This document shows, in pieces, positions 20,030-28,377 of a stretch of 52,347 nucleotides of DNA (the stretch's first letter is position 1; every line of letters starts with the position of its first letter). The notes under the pieces are model-generated. The model was not told the DNA's origin and ran no database searches. It saw only the letters and a list, made by a program, of their open reading frames with translations. A program made the translations under genes and the position numbers. The stretch is from an uncultured Phycisphaerae bacterium (GTDB taxonomy: Bacteria; Planctomycetota; Phycisphaerae; UBA1845; PWPN01): the NCBI GenBank assembly GCA_938005315.1, contig CALLOB010000072.1:1-52347 (forward strand), written 5' to 3'.

Positions 20030-20575
20030 TCAGTCGTAGCGCAAGATACCGTGGACCGGCCAGCGGGCGAGCGTCTCCCGGCCGCGCAGACCGGCCAGTT
20101 CGATGAGCACCTCGATGCCCACGATCTGACCGCCGATCTGCTCGACCAGCTCGCAGCAGGCCTTCATCGTGCCGCCGGTGGCCAGCAGGTCGTCGACCAT
20201 GAGCACCCGCTGGCCGGGGGTGATCGCGTCGGCATGGATCTCGAGCGTGTCGGTGCCGTATTCCAGCTGGTAGGTCACCGCGATCTTCCTGGCCGGCAGC
20301 TTGCCGGGCTTGCGGATCGGTACGAAGCCGGCCGAGAGATTCCGGGCCACGGCGGTGGCGAAGATGAAGCCGCGCGACTCGGCCCCGACGACCACGTCGA
20401 TGTGCCGGTCGCGGTAGGGCTGGGTCATGAACTCCACCGCAAGCGACAGGCCCGCGGGGTCCCTGAGCAGCGGAGTGATGTCGCGGAAGAGGATGCCCGG
20501 CTTGGGAAAGTCGGGAACGTCGCGGATCAGCCGGGCCAGGTCGGCGGCCGCGGGGCTGTGGTTGCCGGGTGACAT
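20030..20575 (-). CDS. apt: Adenine phosphoribosyltransferase
   Basis: Apt salvages adenine to AMP using PRPP. The 181-residue protein carries DLARLIRDVPDFPKPGILFR, DITPLLRDPAGLSLAVEFM, DVVVGAESRGFIFATAVAR, GFVPIRKPGKLPARK and YQLEYGTDTLEIHADAI. The PRPP-binding loop is VLMVDDLLATGGTMKA. ATG 20575 has GGAGGAG upstream. It is cytoplasmic, lies 95 bp downstream of the NfnL gene on the same strand, and is followed by the prepilin peptidase gene after a 36 bp gap. Confidence 0.97.
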   Translation of the reverse strand: MSPGNHSPAAADLARLIRDVPDFPKPGILFRDITPLLRDPAGLSLAVEFMTQPYRDRHIDVVVGAESRGFIFATAVARNLSAGFVPIRKPGKLPARKIAVTYQLEYGTDTLEIHADAITPGQRVLMVDDLLATGGTMKACCELVEQIGGQIVGIEVLIELAGLRGRETLARWPVHGILRYD

Positions 20576-20670
20576 GCGCGGGCTCCTCCTTCGATGACCG
20601 CGGCGATGATAGAGGAACCCTTCCGGACCCACAAGGCCGGTGCGGAATGTGCCCGGGTTGCCTGGCCGGC

Positions 20671-22074
20671 TCAGGAACGGGCCGCCAGGTAGCGGTCGAT
20701 GGCCGCGGCGGCGCGTTTGCCGTCGCCCATCGCCAAGATGACGGTGGCGGCGCCGCGGACGATGTCTCCGCCGGCGAAGACGCCCGGGATGCTGGTCATG
20801 CCCTGCTCGTCGACCTCGATGTAGCCCCACCTGTTGAGCTTCAGCTCGGGCGTGGTCTGGGTCAGCAGCGGGTTGGACCGCGTGCCGATGGCGACCACCA
20901 CCACGTCGCAGGGGATCTCGTACTCGCTGCCGGCCACCGGCACCGGGCGCCGCCGGCCGGAGGCGTCCGGCTCGCCGAGCTCCATGCGGATGCAGCGCAC
21001 CGCCCGGACCCAGCCCTCGGGCGTGCCGAGAACCTCGACCGGCGCGGCCAGGAAGGTGAAGCGCACGCCCTCCTCCTCGGCGTGCTTGACCTCCTCGGCC
21101 CGGGCGGGCATCTCCTGCCGCGACCGACGGTACAGCAGCAGGGCCTCCTCGGCTCCCAGCCGCCGGGCGGTGCGGACCGCGTCCATCGCGGTGTTGCCCC
21201 CGCCGACCACGACCACCCGCCGTCCGGCGATGACCGGCGTCGGCGACTCGGGGAAACGGTAGGCCTCCATCAGGTTGACGCGGGTCAGGTACTCGTTGGC
21301 CGAGTAGACCCCCTTGAGGCTCTCGCCGGGAATGTTCTGGAAGACCGGCAGCCCGGCGCCGTTGGCGATGAAGACCGCGTGGAAGCCCTCCTCGCCCATC
21401 AGGTCGCCGATGGTGTAGGTCTGCCCGATGACCACGTTGCACTCGATCCGCACGCCGAGCCGCCGGAGCTTGTCGACCTCCCGCTCCACGATGTCCTTGG
21501 GCAGGCGGAATTCGGGGATGCCGTAGACCAGCACGCCGCCGGGCTTGTGCAGGGCCTCGAACACCGTGACCGCGTGCCCGCGACGGGCCAGTTCGCCGGC
21601 GCAGGTCAGGCCGGCCGGCCCGGCCCCGACGATGGCGACCTTCCGGCCGGTCGGAGGCGCCGCCTCGCAGACCTGATCCCAGTGCCGGGCCGCCCAGTCG
21701 GCCACATAACGCTCCAGGTACCCCACGGCCACCGGCTCGCCCTTGTTGCCGCGCACGCAGGACACTTCGCACTGGGTCTCCTGCGGGCAGACCCGGCCGG
21801 TGATCGCCGGGAGCACGTTGGCGGCATAGAGCACCCGGGCGGCCTCGGCCAGATTGTTGTCCGCCAGGGCGGCCAGGAAGCCGGGGATGTCCACCCCCAC
21901 CGGGCAGCCGCCGACGCACTTGGCCCCCCGGCACTGCAGGCAGCGCAGGGCCTCGTTGATCGCCGCCCGGTCTTCCAGGCCGAGGTTGACCTCCCGGAAG
22001 TTCCGGGCCCGGGCCTCGGCGGGCTGCTCGGGCATATGCTGGCGGGGCAGCTTGAGTCGTTCTGCTGGTTTCAT
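20671..22074 (-). CDS. gltA: NADPH-dependent glutamate-synthase small-subunit-like flavoprotein (NfnL large subunit)
   Basis: The 467-residue protein has an N-terminal alpha-helical 4Fe-4S module (CLQCRGAKCVGGCPVGVDIP, then CPQETQCEVSCVRG). Two dinucleotide-binding domains follow: VAIVGAGPAGLTCAGELARR for FAD and VVVVGGGNTAMDAVRTARRL for NADP. The C-terminal FAD site is GVFAGGDIVRGAATVILAMG. Alone it would be annotated as glutamate synthase small chain. The gene 20 nt upstream encodes an NfnS-type subunit and no GltB large subunit is present. The pair therefore fits NfnSL (NfnAB), an electron-bifurcating ferredoxin/NADH:NADP oxidoreductase, or the related sulfide dehydrogenase SudAB. The start is ATG 22074; longer in-frame sequence belongs to the upstream gene region. 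Confidence 0.92.
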   Translation of the reverse strand: MKPAERLKLPRQHMPEQPAEARARNFREVNLGLEDRAAINEALRCLQCRGAKCVGGCPVGVDIPGFLAALADNNLAEAARVLYAANVLPAITGRVCPQETQCEVSCVRGNKGEPVAVGYLERYVADWAARHWDQVCEAAPPTGRKVAIVGAGPAGLTCAGELARRGHAVTVFEALHKPGGVLVYGIPEFRLPKDIVEREVDKLRRLGVRIECNVVIGQTYTIGDLMGEEGFHAVFIANGAGLPVFQNIPGESLKGVYSANEYLTRVNLMEAYRFPESPTPVIAGRRVVVVGGGNTAMDAVRTARRLGAEEALLLYRRSRQEMPARAEEVKHAEEEGVRFTFLAAPVEVLGTPEGWVRAVRCIRMELGEPDASGRRRPVPVAGSEYEIPCDVVVVAIGTRSNPLLTQTTPELKLNRWGYIEVDEQGMTSIPGVFAGGDIVRGAATVILAMGDGKRAAAAIDRYLAARS

Positions 22075-22094
22075 GGGCTTTTCTCGCTCCGCGT

Positions 22095-22994
22095 TCACGC
22101 GCCGAGGGCGTCGCCGGTCGCCCTGGCGACCGCTCCGGCCAGCCGGCAGGATCCCTCGCCGACGGCCTGCCGCAGGTGTTCCAGGGCCGCCTGCTCCTGA
22201 GACCGGTAGGCGGTCAGCCGGCCGGCCAGATCGTCGAAGTCGATCCGGTGGGCGTCGAACTCCGGCCCGTCGACGCAGGCGAACAGCGTCTTGCCGCCGA
22301 CCTGCACCCGGCATCCGCCGCACATGCCGGTGCCGTCGACCATGATCGGGTTGAGCGAGGCGATGGTGTGGATGCCCGCCGGACGGGTGACCTCGGCCAC
22401 CGCCTTCATCATCGGCACCGGACCGGCGGTGATCACCGCGCGCACCGGGTCGGGATCCTCGTCGATCAGCCGGGCCAGCCGGGCGGTGACGAACCCGTGA
22501 AAGCCGTGGCTGCCGTCGTCGGTGCAGGGGTACACCGCATCGCAGATGCGGCCGAGTTCCTCCTCGAGAATGACGTAGGGCCGGCTGCGGCCGCCGATGA
22601 CCGCCGAGACCTTGTTCCCCAGCTTCTTGAGCGCCGCGGCCTGCGGATGGATCACCGCCGTGCCCACGCCTCCGCCGACCAGCACCACGTGTCCGAAACG
22701 CTCCAGCTCGGTGGGCCGGCCCAGCGGACCGACGACGTCGCGAACCTCGCCGCCGGCCTCCAGGTCGCACAACTGCCGTGTGGTCGCCCCGACGGCCTGC
22801 ACCACCAGCATGATCGTGCCGGCGTCGGCGTCGGCGTGCGCGACCGTCAGCGGGATACGCTCGCTGCCCTCGACGGGGCGCACGATGACGAAATGTCCGG
22901 GCCTGTGCCGACGGGCGACCCTGGGGGCCTCGACGATCAGGCACCGGACGCCGGGGGCAAGCCATCGGGCATGGCGGATCGGGTATGCGCTCAT
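22095..22994 (-). CDS. nfnA: Ferredoxin-NADP reductase subunit alpha-like protein (NfnS small subunit / SudB)
   Basis: The 299-residue protein has a ferredoxin-reductase fold: a flavin-binding barrel (RRHRPGHFVIVRPVEGSERI, PLTVAHADADAGTIML) and a nucleotide-binding half (GHVVLVGGGVGTAVIHPQA). Near the C-terminus is the 2Fe-2S motif DGTGMCGGCRVQVGGKTLFA followed by CVDGPEFDAH. That arrangement is characteristic of NfnS and of the small subunits of archaeal and bacterial sulfide dehydrogenases. With the gene 20 nt downstream it should form a heterodimer balancing NADH, NADPH and reduced ferredoxin. Start ATG 22994 has AGGAGA upstream, though at a long spacing. The next upstream gene is divergent. 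Confidence 0.92.
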   Translation of the reverse strand: MSAYPIRHARWLAPGVRCLIVEAPRVARRHRPGHFVIVRPVEGSERIPLTVAHADADAGTIMLVVQAVGATTRQLCDLEAGGEVRDVVGPLGRPTELERFGHVVLVGGGVGTAVIHPQAAALKKLGNKVSAVIGGRSRPYVILEEELGRICDAVYPCTDDGSHGFHGFVTARLARLIDEDPDPVRAVITAGPVPMMKAVAEVTRPAGIHTIASLNPIMVDGTGMCGGCRVQVGGKTLFACVDGPEFDAHRIDFDDLAGRLTAYRSQEQAALEHLRQAVGEGSCRLAGAVARATGDALGA

Positions 22995-23485
22995 GATCCC
23001 AAGCGTCTCCTGGACGATGACCGCGCCGCTGCGGGGGAAACCCGCGGCTGGCGACATCGACGCGGAACACCCGCCGGACAGTCAGTGAAGCCCCCGTCTG
23101 CGGGCAACGAATCGAAGACGATGCGGCGGCGCCCCGAACTGCGTCGCCGGCCACGGGCCGGCGGGTCCCCAGCGTGCCGTCCGCCCGGCCGGGCAAGGCC
23201 GGACGGCGTGGAGCGCCTCAGAACACCAGTAGTAACGGCCCTGCGGTCGGGATGCAAGCGGCCGAAGCCTCGATCATGCCGCCTTATCGGCCCGAAAAGC
23301 CCGGCTAATGATGCAGTCGCTCTTCAAACGGCGCTGCCCCTGGGGGTATGGCATTGCCCATGCCCTCTGCTACGATGCTGCGGCGCGGAAGAAGCATGCG
23401 AGGCGGAGCCGGAATCCCCGCCGGCCGGCCGCGGCCCGGGGCGACGGGGCCGCAAAGGCCTTTCTTCACGGAGTATCGCGCCGCC
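22995..23485. other. Divergent intergenic region upstream of nfnA and the PEP-synthase fusion
   Basis: This 491 bp non-coding stretch separates divergent genes. On the plus strand a possible promoter is ATGGCA (23348-23353), 17 bp, TACGAT (23371-23376), each four of six to consensus. A small inverted repeat, GGCAT-TGCCC-ATGCC (23350-23364), overlaps the spacer and could be an operator. I see no gene, and the open frames across it are low-complexity Arg/Pro. Confidence 0.4.
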
Positions 23486-26101
23486 ATGTCGAGCACGCAT
23501 CTGACCACCGGCATTCCGGGGCTGGACCGCATCCTGCGAACCCTGCTGCCGGGCGACAACATCGTCTGGCAGATCGGCTCGACGGCCGATTACGCCCCGC
23601 TGGCCCGGCCTTTCTGCCGCGCCGGGCTGGAGGCCGGCAAACAAGTGATCTACTTCCGCTTCGCCGAGCACCCGCCGCTGCTGGAGGCCGACAGCGGCGC
23701 CGACATCCGCGTGCTGCGTCCGCAGGAAGGGTTCGAGCAGTTCATCCGCGAGATCCACCAGGCCATCGACGCCACCCGGAATCAGGGCGTGTACATCTTC
23801 GACTGCCTGTCCGAGCTGGCCGCCGACTGGTACAGCGACCGGATGCTGAGCAACTGCTTCCTGCTGATGTGCCCCTACGTCTACGACGTCGAGGGGCTGG
23901 CCTGCTTCGCGATGCTGCGACACTTTCACTCGCAGCAGGCCTTCGGGACCATCTCGGACACCACGCAGATCTTCATCGACGTCTACCGGCACAACGACCG
24001 CGTCTACTTCCATCCCATGAAGGTGCAGCAGCGCCACTCGCCCACGATGTACATGCTGCACGTCTGGGACGGCGATGAGATCCGGCCGGTGATGGACAGC
24101 GCGACGAACGCCGAGATCCTCAAGTCGATCCGCGGCGGCGGTCCACAGGCGGCCCGGGCCCGGCTGGGCGTGTGGGACCGCACCTTCCTGCAGGCCGAGC
24201 AGGCCCTGGAGACCGGGGCCCTGGCGTCGCGCGAGCCCTCGGAGGTCCAGATGCTGCGGCGGCGCCTCCTGCGCATGGCGGTGACCCGCGACGAACGGGT
24301 GCTGGCCCTGGCCGAGCGGTATCTCGACGTCGCGGACGTGCTGGATATCTGGCACCGAATGATCGGCACGGGCCTGATCGGCGGCAAGGCCGCGGGCATG
24401 CTGATCGCCCGGGCGATTCTCGTGCGCAGCAATCCGCGATGGCGAGAGCTGCTGGAGGAGCATGACTCGTTCTTCATCGGCTCGGACGTCTTTTACAGCT
24501 ACCTGGTGCGCAACGGCTGCTGGTGGCTGCGCGAGCGGCAGCGCAACCCGGCGTCCTTCCTGGAGGGCGCCGAGGAGGCCCGCCGGCGGATCCAGACCGG
24601 CAGCTTTCCGCCGGAGGTGCAGCGCGGCTTCGCCGAGATGCTCGACTACTTCGGCCAGTCTCCGATCATCGTGCGCTCCAGCAGCCTGCTGGAGGACGCC
24701 TTCGGCAACTCCTTCGCCGGCAAGTACGACAGCGTGTTCTGCGTGAACCAGGGCTCGCGCGACAAGCGGCTGGAGGACTTCATGTCCGCGGTGCGCACCG
24801 TGTACGCCAGCACGATGAGCGAGAAGGCCCTGCGCTACCGGGCCCGCCGCGGGATGCTCGACCGCGACGAGCAGATGTCGCTGCTGGTGCAGCGCGTCTC
24901 CGGCTCGCTGTGCGGGCATCTGTTCTCTCCCGACGCCGCCGGCGTGGGGCTGAGCTTCAACCCCTACGTCTGGAACGAGGAGATCGACCCCGAGGCCGGG
25001 GTGGCCCGGATCGTGTTCGGCCTGGGCACCCGGGCCGTGGACCGCAGCGACGACGACTACACCCGCGTGGTGGCCCTGAACGCCCCGCAGCGCCGCCCGG
25101 AGGCCGGCCTGGACGAGGTGCGGCGCTACTCGCAGCGCAAGGTGGACGTGCTGGACCTGGCGGCCAACCAGCTGGTTTCCATGGACTTTCCCGACGTGGC
25201 CGCCCAGCGGCCCGACCTGCCGATGCACCTGTTCGCCTCGCGCGACGAGGAACTGGTCCGGATGATGGCCGAGGCCGGCCGGCCGGCTCCGTTCCCGTGG
25301 ATCCTGACCTTCGAGGGCCTGCTGGCCGAGACTTCATGCATCGAGGACCTGCGGGCGATGCTCAAAACGCTCGAGGAGGCCTACGGCTGCCCGGTGGACA
25401 CCGAGTTCACGCTCAACTTCTTCGAAGGCTCCAGGCACAGGGTCAACCTGGTGCAGTGCCGGCCGATGCAGGTTTCCATGAGCCGCAGCACCGAGCAGGC
25501 CCCGGCCAGCATCCCCGAGGAGCGGACGATCCTCGCGGCCCGCGGGGCGGTGGTCGGCAAGAGCCTCCACGAGCGCGTCGATCGCCTGATCTTCGTCTCT
25601 CCGGCGGTGTACGGCCGGCTGCCTGTCGGGGAGCGCTACGCGGTCGCCCGGCTCATCGGACGGCTCATGCACCTGGACACCGGGCAGCGGGTCGAAAAGG
25701 TGCTGCTGATGGGCCCGGGCCGCTGGGGCACGACCACGCCGTCCCTGGGCGTGCCGGTGTCCTATGCCGAGATCAGCAAGGTGGCGTTCCTCTGCGAGAT
25801 CGTGGCCATGCACGAGGGGCTGGTGCCGGATGTCTCGCTGGGCACCCACTTCTTCAACGAGCTGATCGAGGCCGAGATCCTCTACCTGGCCCTGTTTCCG
25901 GGCCGCCCCGGGCACCTGCTCAATGAGGCCTTCCTCGCCCGGATGCCCAACCGGCTGGCGGATCTCCTGCCGGATGCCGCGGGCCGGGCCGACGTCGTCC
26001 GGGTGATCGACGCGGCCGACCTGCCGCCCGGCGAGGTCATGCAGATCTTCGCCGACAGCCGGGGTCAGGAAGTGCTCTGTTACCTCCGCTCCGCGCCGTG
26101 A
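23486..26101 (+). CDS. Fusion of a degenerate KaiC/RecA-like domain with a PEP-synthase-type ATP-grasp domain
   Basis: The 871-residue protein has two parts. Residues 1-240 follow a KaiC-like pattern (THLTTGIPGLDRILRTLLPG, then VIYFRFAEHPP, and QGVYIFDCLSELAADWYSD). The Walker A segment is GSTADYAPL, where G-x4-GK[TS] is expected, so the P-loop Gly, Lys and Thr are all replaced. Residues about 290-690 are a PPDK/PEP-synthase nucleotide-binding domain (GTGLIGGKAAGMLIARAIL, SPIIVRSSSLLEDAFGNSFA, LVQRVSGSLCGHLFSPDAAG, FFEGSRHRVNLVQCRPMQV). The usual phosphohistidine domain and PEP-binding barrel are missing. They are replaced by an unrecognised C-terminal region of about 170 residues (VEKVLLMGPGRWGTTTPSLG, THFFNELIEAEILYLALFPG). 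It is cytoplasmic. ATG 23486 begins the homology. The function is unknown, and phosphotransfer chemistry of normal PEP synthase is unlikely. Confidence 0.8.
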   Translation: MSSTHLTTGIPGLDRILRTLLPGDNIVWQIGSTADYAPLARPFCRAGLEAGKQVIYFRFAEHPPLLEADSGADIRVLRPQEGFEQFIREIHQAIDATRNQGVYIFDCLSELAADWYSDRMLSNCFLLMCPYVYDVEGLACFAMLRHFHSQQAFGTISDTTQIFIDVYRHNDRVYFHPMKVQQRHSPTMYMLHVWDGDEIRPVMDSATNAEILKSIRGGGPQAARARLGVWDRTFLQAEQALETGALASREPSEVQMLRRRLLRMAVTRDERVLALAERYLDVADVLDIWHRMIGTGLIGGKAAGMLIARAILVRSNPRWRELLEEHDSFFIGSDVFYSYLVRNGCWWLRERQRNPASFLEGAEEARRRIQTGSFPPEVQRGFAEMLDYFGQSPIIVRSSSLLEDAFGNSFAGKYDSVFCVNQGSRDKRLEDFMSAVRTVYASTMSEKALRYRARRGMLDRDEQMSLLVQRVSGSLCGHLFSPDAAGVGLSFNPYVWNEEIDPEAGVARIVFGLGTRAVDRSDDDYTRVVALNAPQRRPEAGLDEVRRYSQRKVDVLDLAANQLVSMDFPDVAAQRPDLPMHLFASRDEELVRMMAEAGRPAPFPWILTFEGLLAETSCIEDLRAMLKTLEEAYGCPVDTEFTLNFFEGSRHRVNLVQCRPMQVSMSRSTEQAPASIPEERTILAARGAVVGKSLHERVDRLIFVSPAVYGRLPVGERYAVARLIGRLMHLDTGQRVEKVLLMGPGRWGTTTPSLGVPVSYAEISKVAFLCEIVAMHEGLVPDVSLGTHFFNELIEAEILYLALFPGRPGHLLNEAFLARMPNRLADLLPDAAGRADVVRVIDAADLPPGEVMQIFADSRGQEVLCYLRSAP

Positions 26102-26112
26102 GACCGGCCGGG

Positions 26113-27402
26113 TTACAGGTGCCAGGGGGCGCGGTATTCGCGGCCCAGCAGCGCGGCGGCCTCGGGATCGCCGGGGATGGTCTCCTCGCGGCCGTCCCAG
26201 CGGATCCTCCGGCCCACCCGGTAGCTGATGTTGGCCAGATGCCCGGGGATACTGCCCAGGTGCCCGACCTGGGCGTCGGCGCTGGGCGGCTTGCGGGTGC
26301 GCATCGCCTCCAGGAAGTTGCGCTTATGCGCCCGGATGCCGGTCTCGCCCTTCACCTCGACGGTCGGTTTCCGGGTGGCGCGGTCCTTGTCCTCGTAGAT
26401 CTGGAAGCCGCGCCGGTTGATCTGCAGGGTCTTGTTGGCCCCGAAGAACTCGATGCCGTGGTCCATGTCGCCGTGCGGCTGCCAGCCGTTGCCGTGCCGC
26501 ATGGTGTAGACCATGGTGTAGCCGGGACACTCGAAGGCCGCCGAGGCGGTGTCCGGCGTCTCGCGGGCGTCGTCGAAGACGTTCCTGCCGCCGACGGCCG
26601 CGACGCTGAGAATCTCCGGGCCCATCGCCCAGGTCACCACGTCGAACAGGTGGATCGCCCAGTCGCTCATCATCCCCCCGCCGTAGGCCCAGAAAAAATA
26701 GTGCGTACCATGGAAGTGCAGCCGGTTGAACGGACGCTTCGGCGCCGGCCCCAGCCACATGTCGTAGTCCACGCCCGGCGGGGGATCGCCGTCCTCGGCC
26801 CGGCCGATATCGCCGAACATCTCGTAGGAGTTCCAGGCGTTCCAGACGTGCACCATGTTGATCCGGCCCAGCTCGCCGCGCCGGATACGATCCACGGCCT
26901 CGATCCAGTGGGGCGTGGAGCGCTGCTGCGTGCCGACCTGCACGATCCGGCCGTGCCGTCGGGCGGCTTCGACCAGCGCCCGGCCCTCGCGGATGTTGTG
27001 GGCCACCGGCTTCTCGACGTACACGTCCTTGCCCGCCCCGCAGGCCATGATCGCCGGGATGCCGTGCCAGTGGCCGGGCGTGGCGACCAGCACGCCGTCC
27101 ACCTCTTTCATGTCCAGGACGTGTCGGAAATCCCTGAAGGGCCTGGCCCGGCCGCCGGTCAAGGCCACGGCCGCGCCCAGCCGCGACTGGTCCACATCAC
27201 AGATCGCGGCCACCGCGATATCCTCCATGAGCAGCAGCTCTTTGAGGTGGGCCACGCCCTGCCCGCCAGCCCCGATCAATCCCAAAACGATCCGTTCGTT
27301 GGCCCCCAGGGCCACGCGTGCCGGCGAAACCGCCCTGGTCAGCGAAAGCCCTGCCACCGCGCCGGCCACGAAATCCCTTCTGGAAACGCGCGACGTGAAC
27401 AT
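26113..27402 (-). CDS. Gfo/Idh/MocA-family oxidoreductase with Tat signal
   Basis: The 429-residue precursor carries a twin-arginine signal (SRVSRRDFVAGAVAGLSL). The NAD(P)-binding Rossmann domain follows (ERIVLGLIGAGGQGVAHLKE, VAAICDVDQ, EVDGVLVATPGHWHGIPAIM). The family catalytic motif is GKDVYVEKPVAHN, whose Lys is the usual active-site residue. The C-terminal beta-sheet domain holds MMSDWAIHLFDVVTWAMG and the substrate-side His. Planctomycetes encode many such exported sugar or inositol oxidoreductases. The substrate is unknown. ATG 27402 has a strong GAGGAGG site. It converges with the fusion gene, with an 11 bp gap. Confidence 0.95.
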   Translation of the reverse strand: MFTSRVSRRDFVAGAVAGLSLTRAVSPARVALGANERIVLGLIGAGGQGVAHLKELLLMEDIAVAAICDVDQSRLGAAVALTGGRARPFRDFRHVLDMKEVDGVLVATPGHWHGIPAIMACGAGKDVYVEKPVAHNIREGRALVEAARRHGRIVQVGTQQRSTPHWIEAVDRIRRGELGRINMVHVWNAWNSYEMFGDIGRAEDGDPPPGVDYDMWLGPAPKRPFNRLHFHGTHYFFWAYGGGMMSDWAIHLFDVVTWAMGPEILSVAAVGGRNVFDDARETPDTASAAFECPGYTMVYTMRHGNGWQPHGDMDHGIEFFGANKTLQINRRGFQIYEDKDRATRKPTVEVKGETGIRAHKRNFLEAMRTRKPPSADAQVGHLGSIPGHLANISYRVGRRIRWDGREETIPGDPEAAALLGREYRAPWHL

Positions 27403-27635
27403 GGGTCAGCCTCCTCGCCCTGCAGCCGCTGCCGGCAAGCGGGCCGGACACGTCGGCGCGCATTATCGGGCGGTGCCGCGGGATGGCAAGCTTTCCGGAC
27501 AAGCCCCCGGGAGCAGGAGGGCGGATGGAGGGCCATGTGCGGCCCGCAGGTTACCGGCGCGGCGAAAGCGCACTGTCCACCGGTTACCGGAAGAACGGAA
27601 GAGTGGTCTGCGGAGGAGAGCCTGGATTTCGGAGG

Positions 27636-28088
27636 TCAGGCCTGGTCCATGGCCGCACAACTCTCGCAGTACTTGGCCCAGGGAACCTCCTCGAGACGTT
27701 CTCTGCTGATCGGGTGCCCGCCATTGACGCACAGGCCGAAGACCTGCCGGGCCATGCGGTCCAGCGCTGCGTCGATGTCCCTCAGGAGCACCCGCTTGGT
27801 GGCGATGGTGCGCCGGCTGACGCTCTCGATCCAGCTGTCGTCGTGCAGGGCGGAGGCCGAATCCGTATGCCCGACAGGCCGGGCGGCGTGCCCGTTGTTG
27901 AGGTTGTCGCGCTCGAGCCTGGCGACCTCCGCGGAAATGCTCACCCGCAGATGCAGCAGCAGGCGGCGGTATTTCTCGATGTCCTCCGCGGAGAGCGCAG
28001 GCTCAGCCGGCTGCATCGCCCGGCGGGTAAGGTTGGCCGACAGATTGGAGTAGATGTCCGACAGCATCGAACGTGCGTAACTGGCCAT
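27636..28088 (-). CDS. DksA/TraR-family protein with an incomplete zinc finger
   Basis: The 150-residue protein has the long coiled-coil helices (residues 35-115, IEKYRRLLLHLRVSISAEVA and AEVARLERDNL, later VLLRDIDAALDRMARQV). It ends in a DksA-type finger: GLCVNGGHPISRERLEEVPW, then AKYCESC. DksA relatives bind RNA polymerase through the secondary channel. The finger normally has four Cys. Here Cys120, Cys141 and Cys144 are present but position 123 is Gly. The coiled-coil tip has DSWIESVSRR rather than the DxxDxA of true DksA, so ppGpp-type activity is doubtful. ATG 28088 has GGGAGGG. A sigma-54 promoter lies 130-145 bases upstream (see 28218-28233), which makes this the probable target of the neighbouring sigma-54 activator. 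Confidence 0.85.
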   Translation of the reverse strand: MASYARSMLSDIYSNLSANLTRRAMQPAEPALSAEDIEKYRRLLLHLRVSISAEVARLERDNLNNGHAARPVGHTDSASALHDDSWIESVSRRTIATKRVLLRDIDAALDRMARQVFGLCVNGGHPISRERLEEVPWAKYCESCAAMDQA

Positions 28089-28128
28089 ACGACCCTCCCG
28101 AAAGCTGCATGTGCCGAAAAAGCTGCCC

Positions 28129-28162
28129 TGCGTTCAGTTCCTCAATGCGTTCAGTTCCTCAA
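28129..28162. repeat. Perfect 17 bp tandem duplication in the leader of the DksA-like gene
   Basis: TGCGTTCAGTTCCTCAA occurs at 28129-28145 and again directly at 28146-28162. It lies between the predicted sigma-54 transcription start and the DksA-like ATG, so both copies would be in the 5' leader RNA. It could be a recent slippage event or a duplicated binding site. Confidence 0.8.
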
Positions 28163-28217
28163 TCTGCCTCCTGCCGGCGGACCGGCCTGGACTGAGATGA
28201 TCAAGTGATGCTCTCAT

Positions 28218-28233
28218 AGCAAGGAATGTGCCA
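28218..28233 (-). promoter_or_regulatory. Sigma-54 (RpoN) promoter for the DksA-like gene
   Basis: The minus strand reads TGGCACATTCCTTGCT from 28233 to 28218. The -24/-12 consensus is TGGCACG-N4-TTGC[A/T]. Only one informative position differs (A for G after TGGCAC) and the spacing is exact. Transcription would start near 28207, giving a leader of about 120 nt before ATG 28088. It is in an unusually AT-rich patch directly downstream of a sigma-54 activator gene on the same strand. Confidence 0.75.
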
Positions 28234-28267
28234 ATATCCAGGAACGCGCCATGCAGATTCTTAAGTC

Positions 28268-28295
28268 ATTGTCCTGTATGGATTTACATGACAAT
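28268..28295. promoter_or_regulatory. 28 bp palindrome, probable activator (enhancer) site
   Basis: The arms ATTGTCCTGTA (28268-28278) and TACATGACAAT (28285-28295) are inverted repeats with a single mismatch around a 6-base spacer. The centre is about 74 bp upstream of the predicted sigma-54 start site, within the usual range for enhancer-binding-protein sites. As a hairpin it lacks a U-run on the minus strand, so a terminator of the upstream gene is less likely. Assignment to the adjacent activator is inference. Confidence 0.6.
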
Positions 28296-28377
28296 AGAGT
28301 GCGCATTCGGATCGCGATTTGAGGACATTCCCGGTGCTGAGTGGCTAATTATTGGTCGCTTTGAACAAAAATAGGGC

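Noticed and set aside
28268-28295. Palindrome as a rho-independent terminator of the sigma-54 regulator gene
   Set aside because: There is no U-run after it on the minus strand. Its position relative to a sigma-54 promoter fits an activator site better, although a dual role is not excluded.
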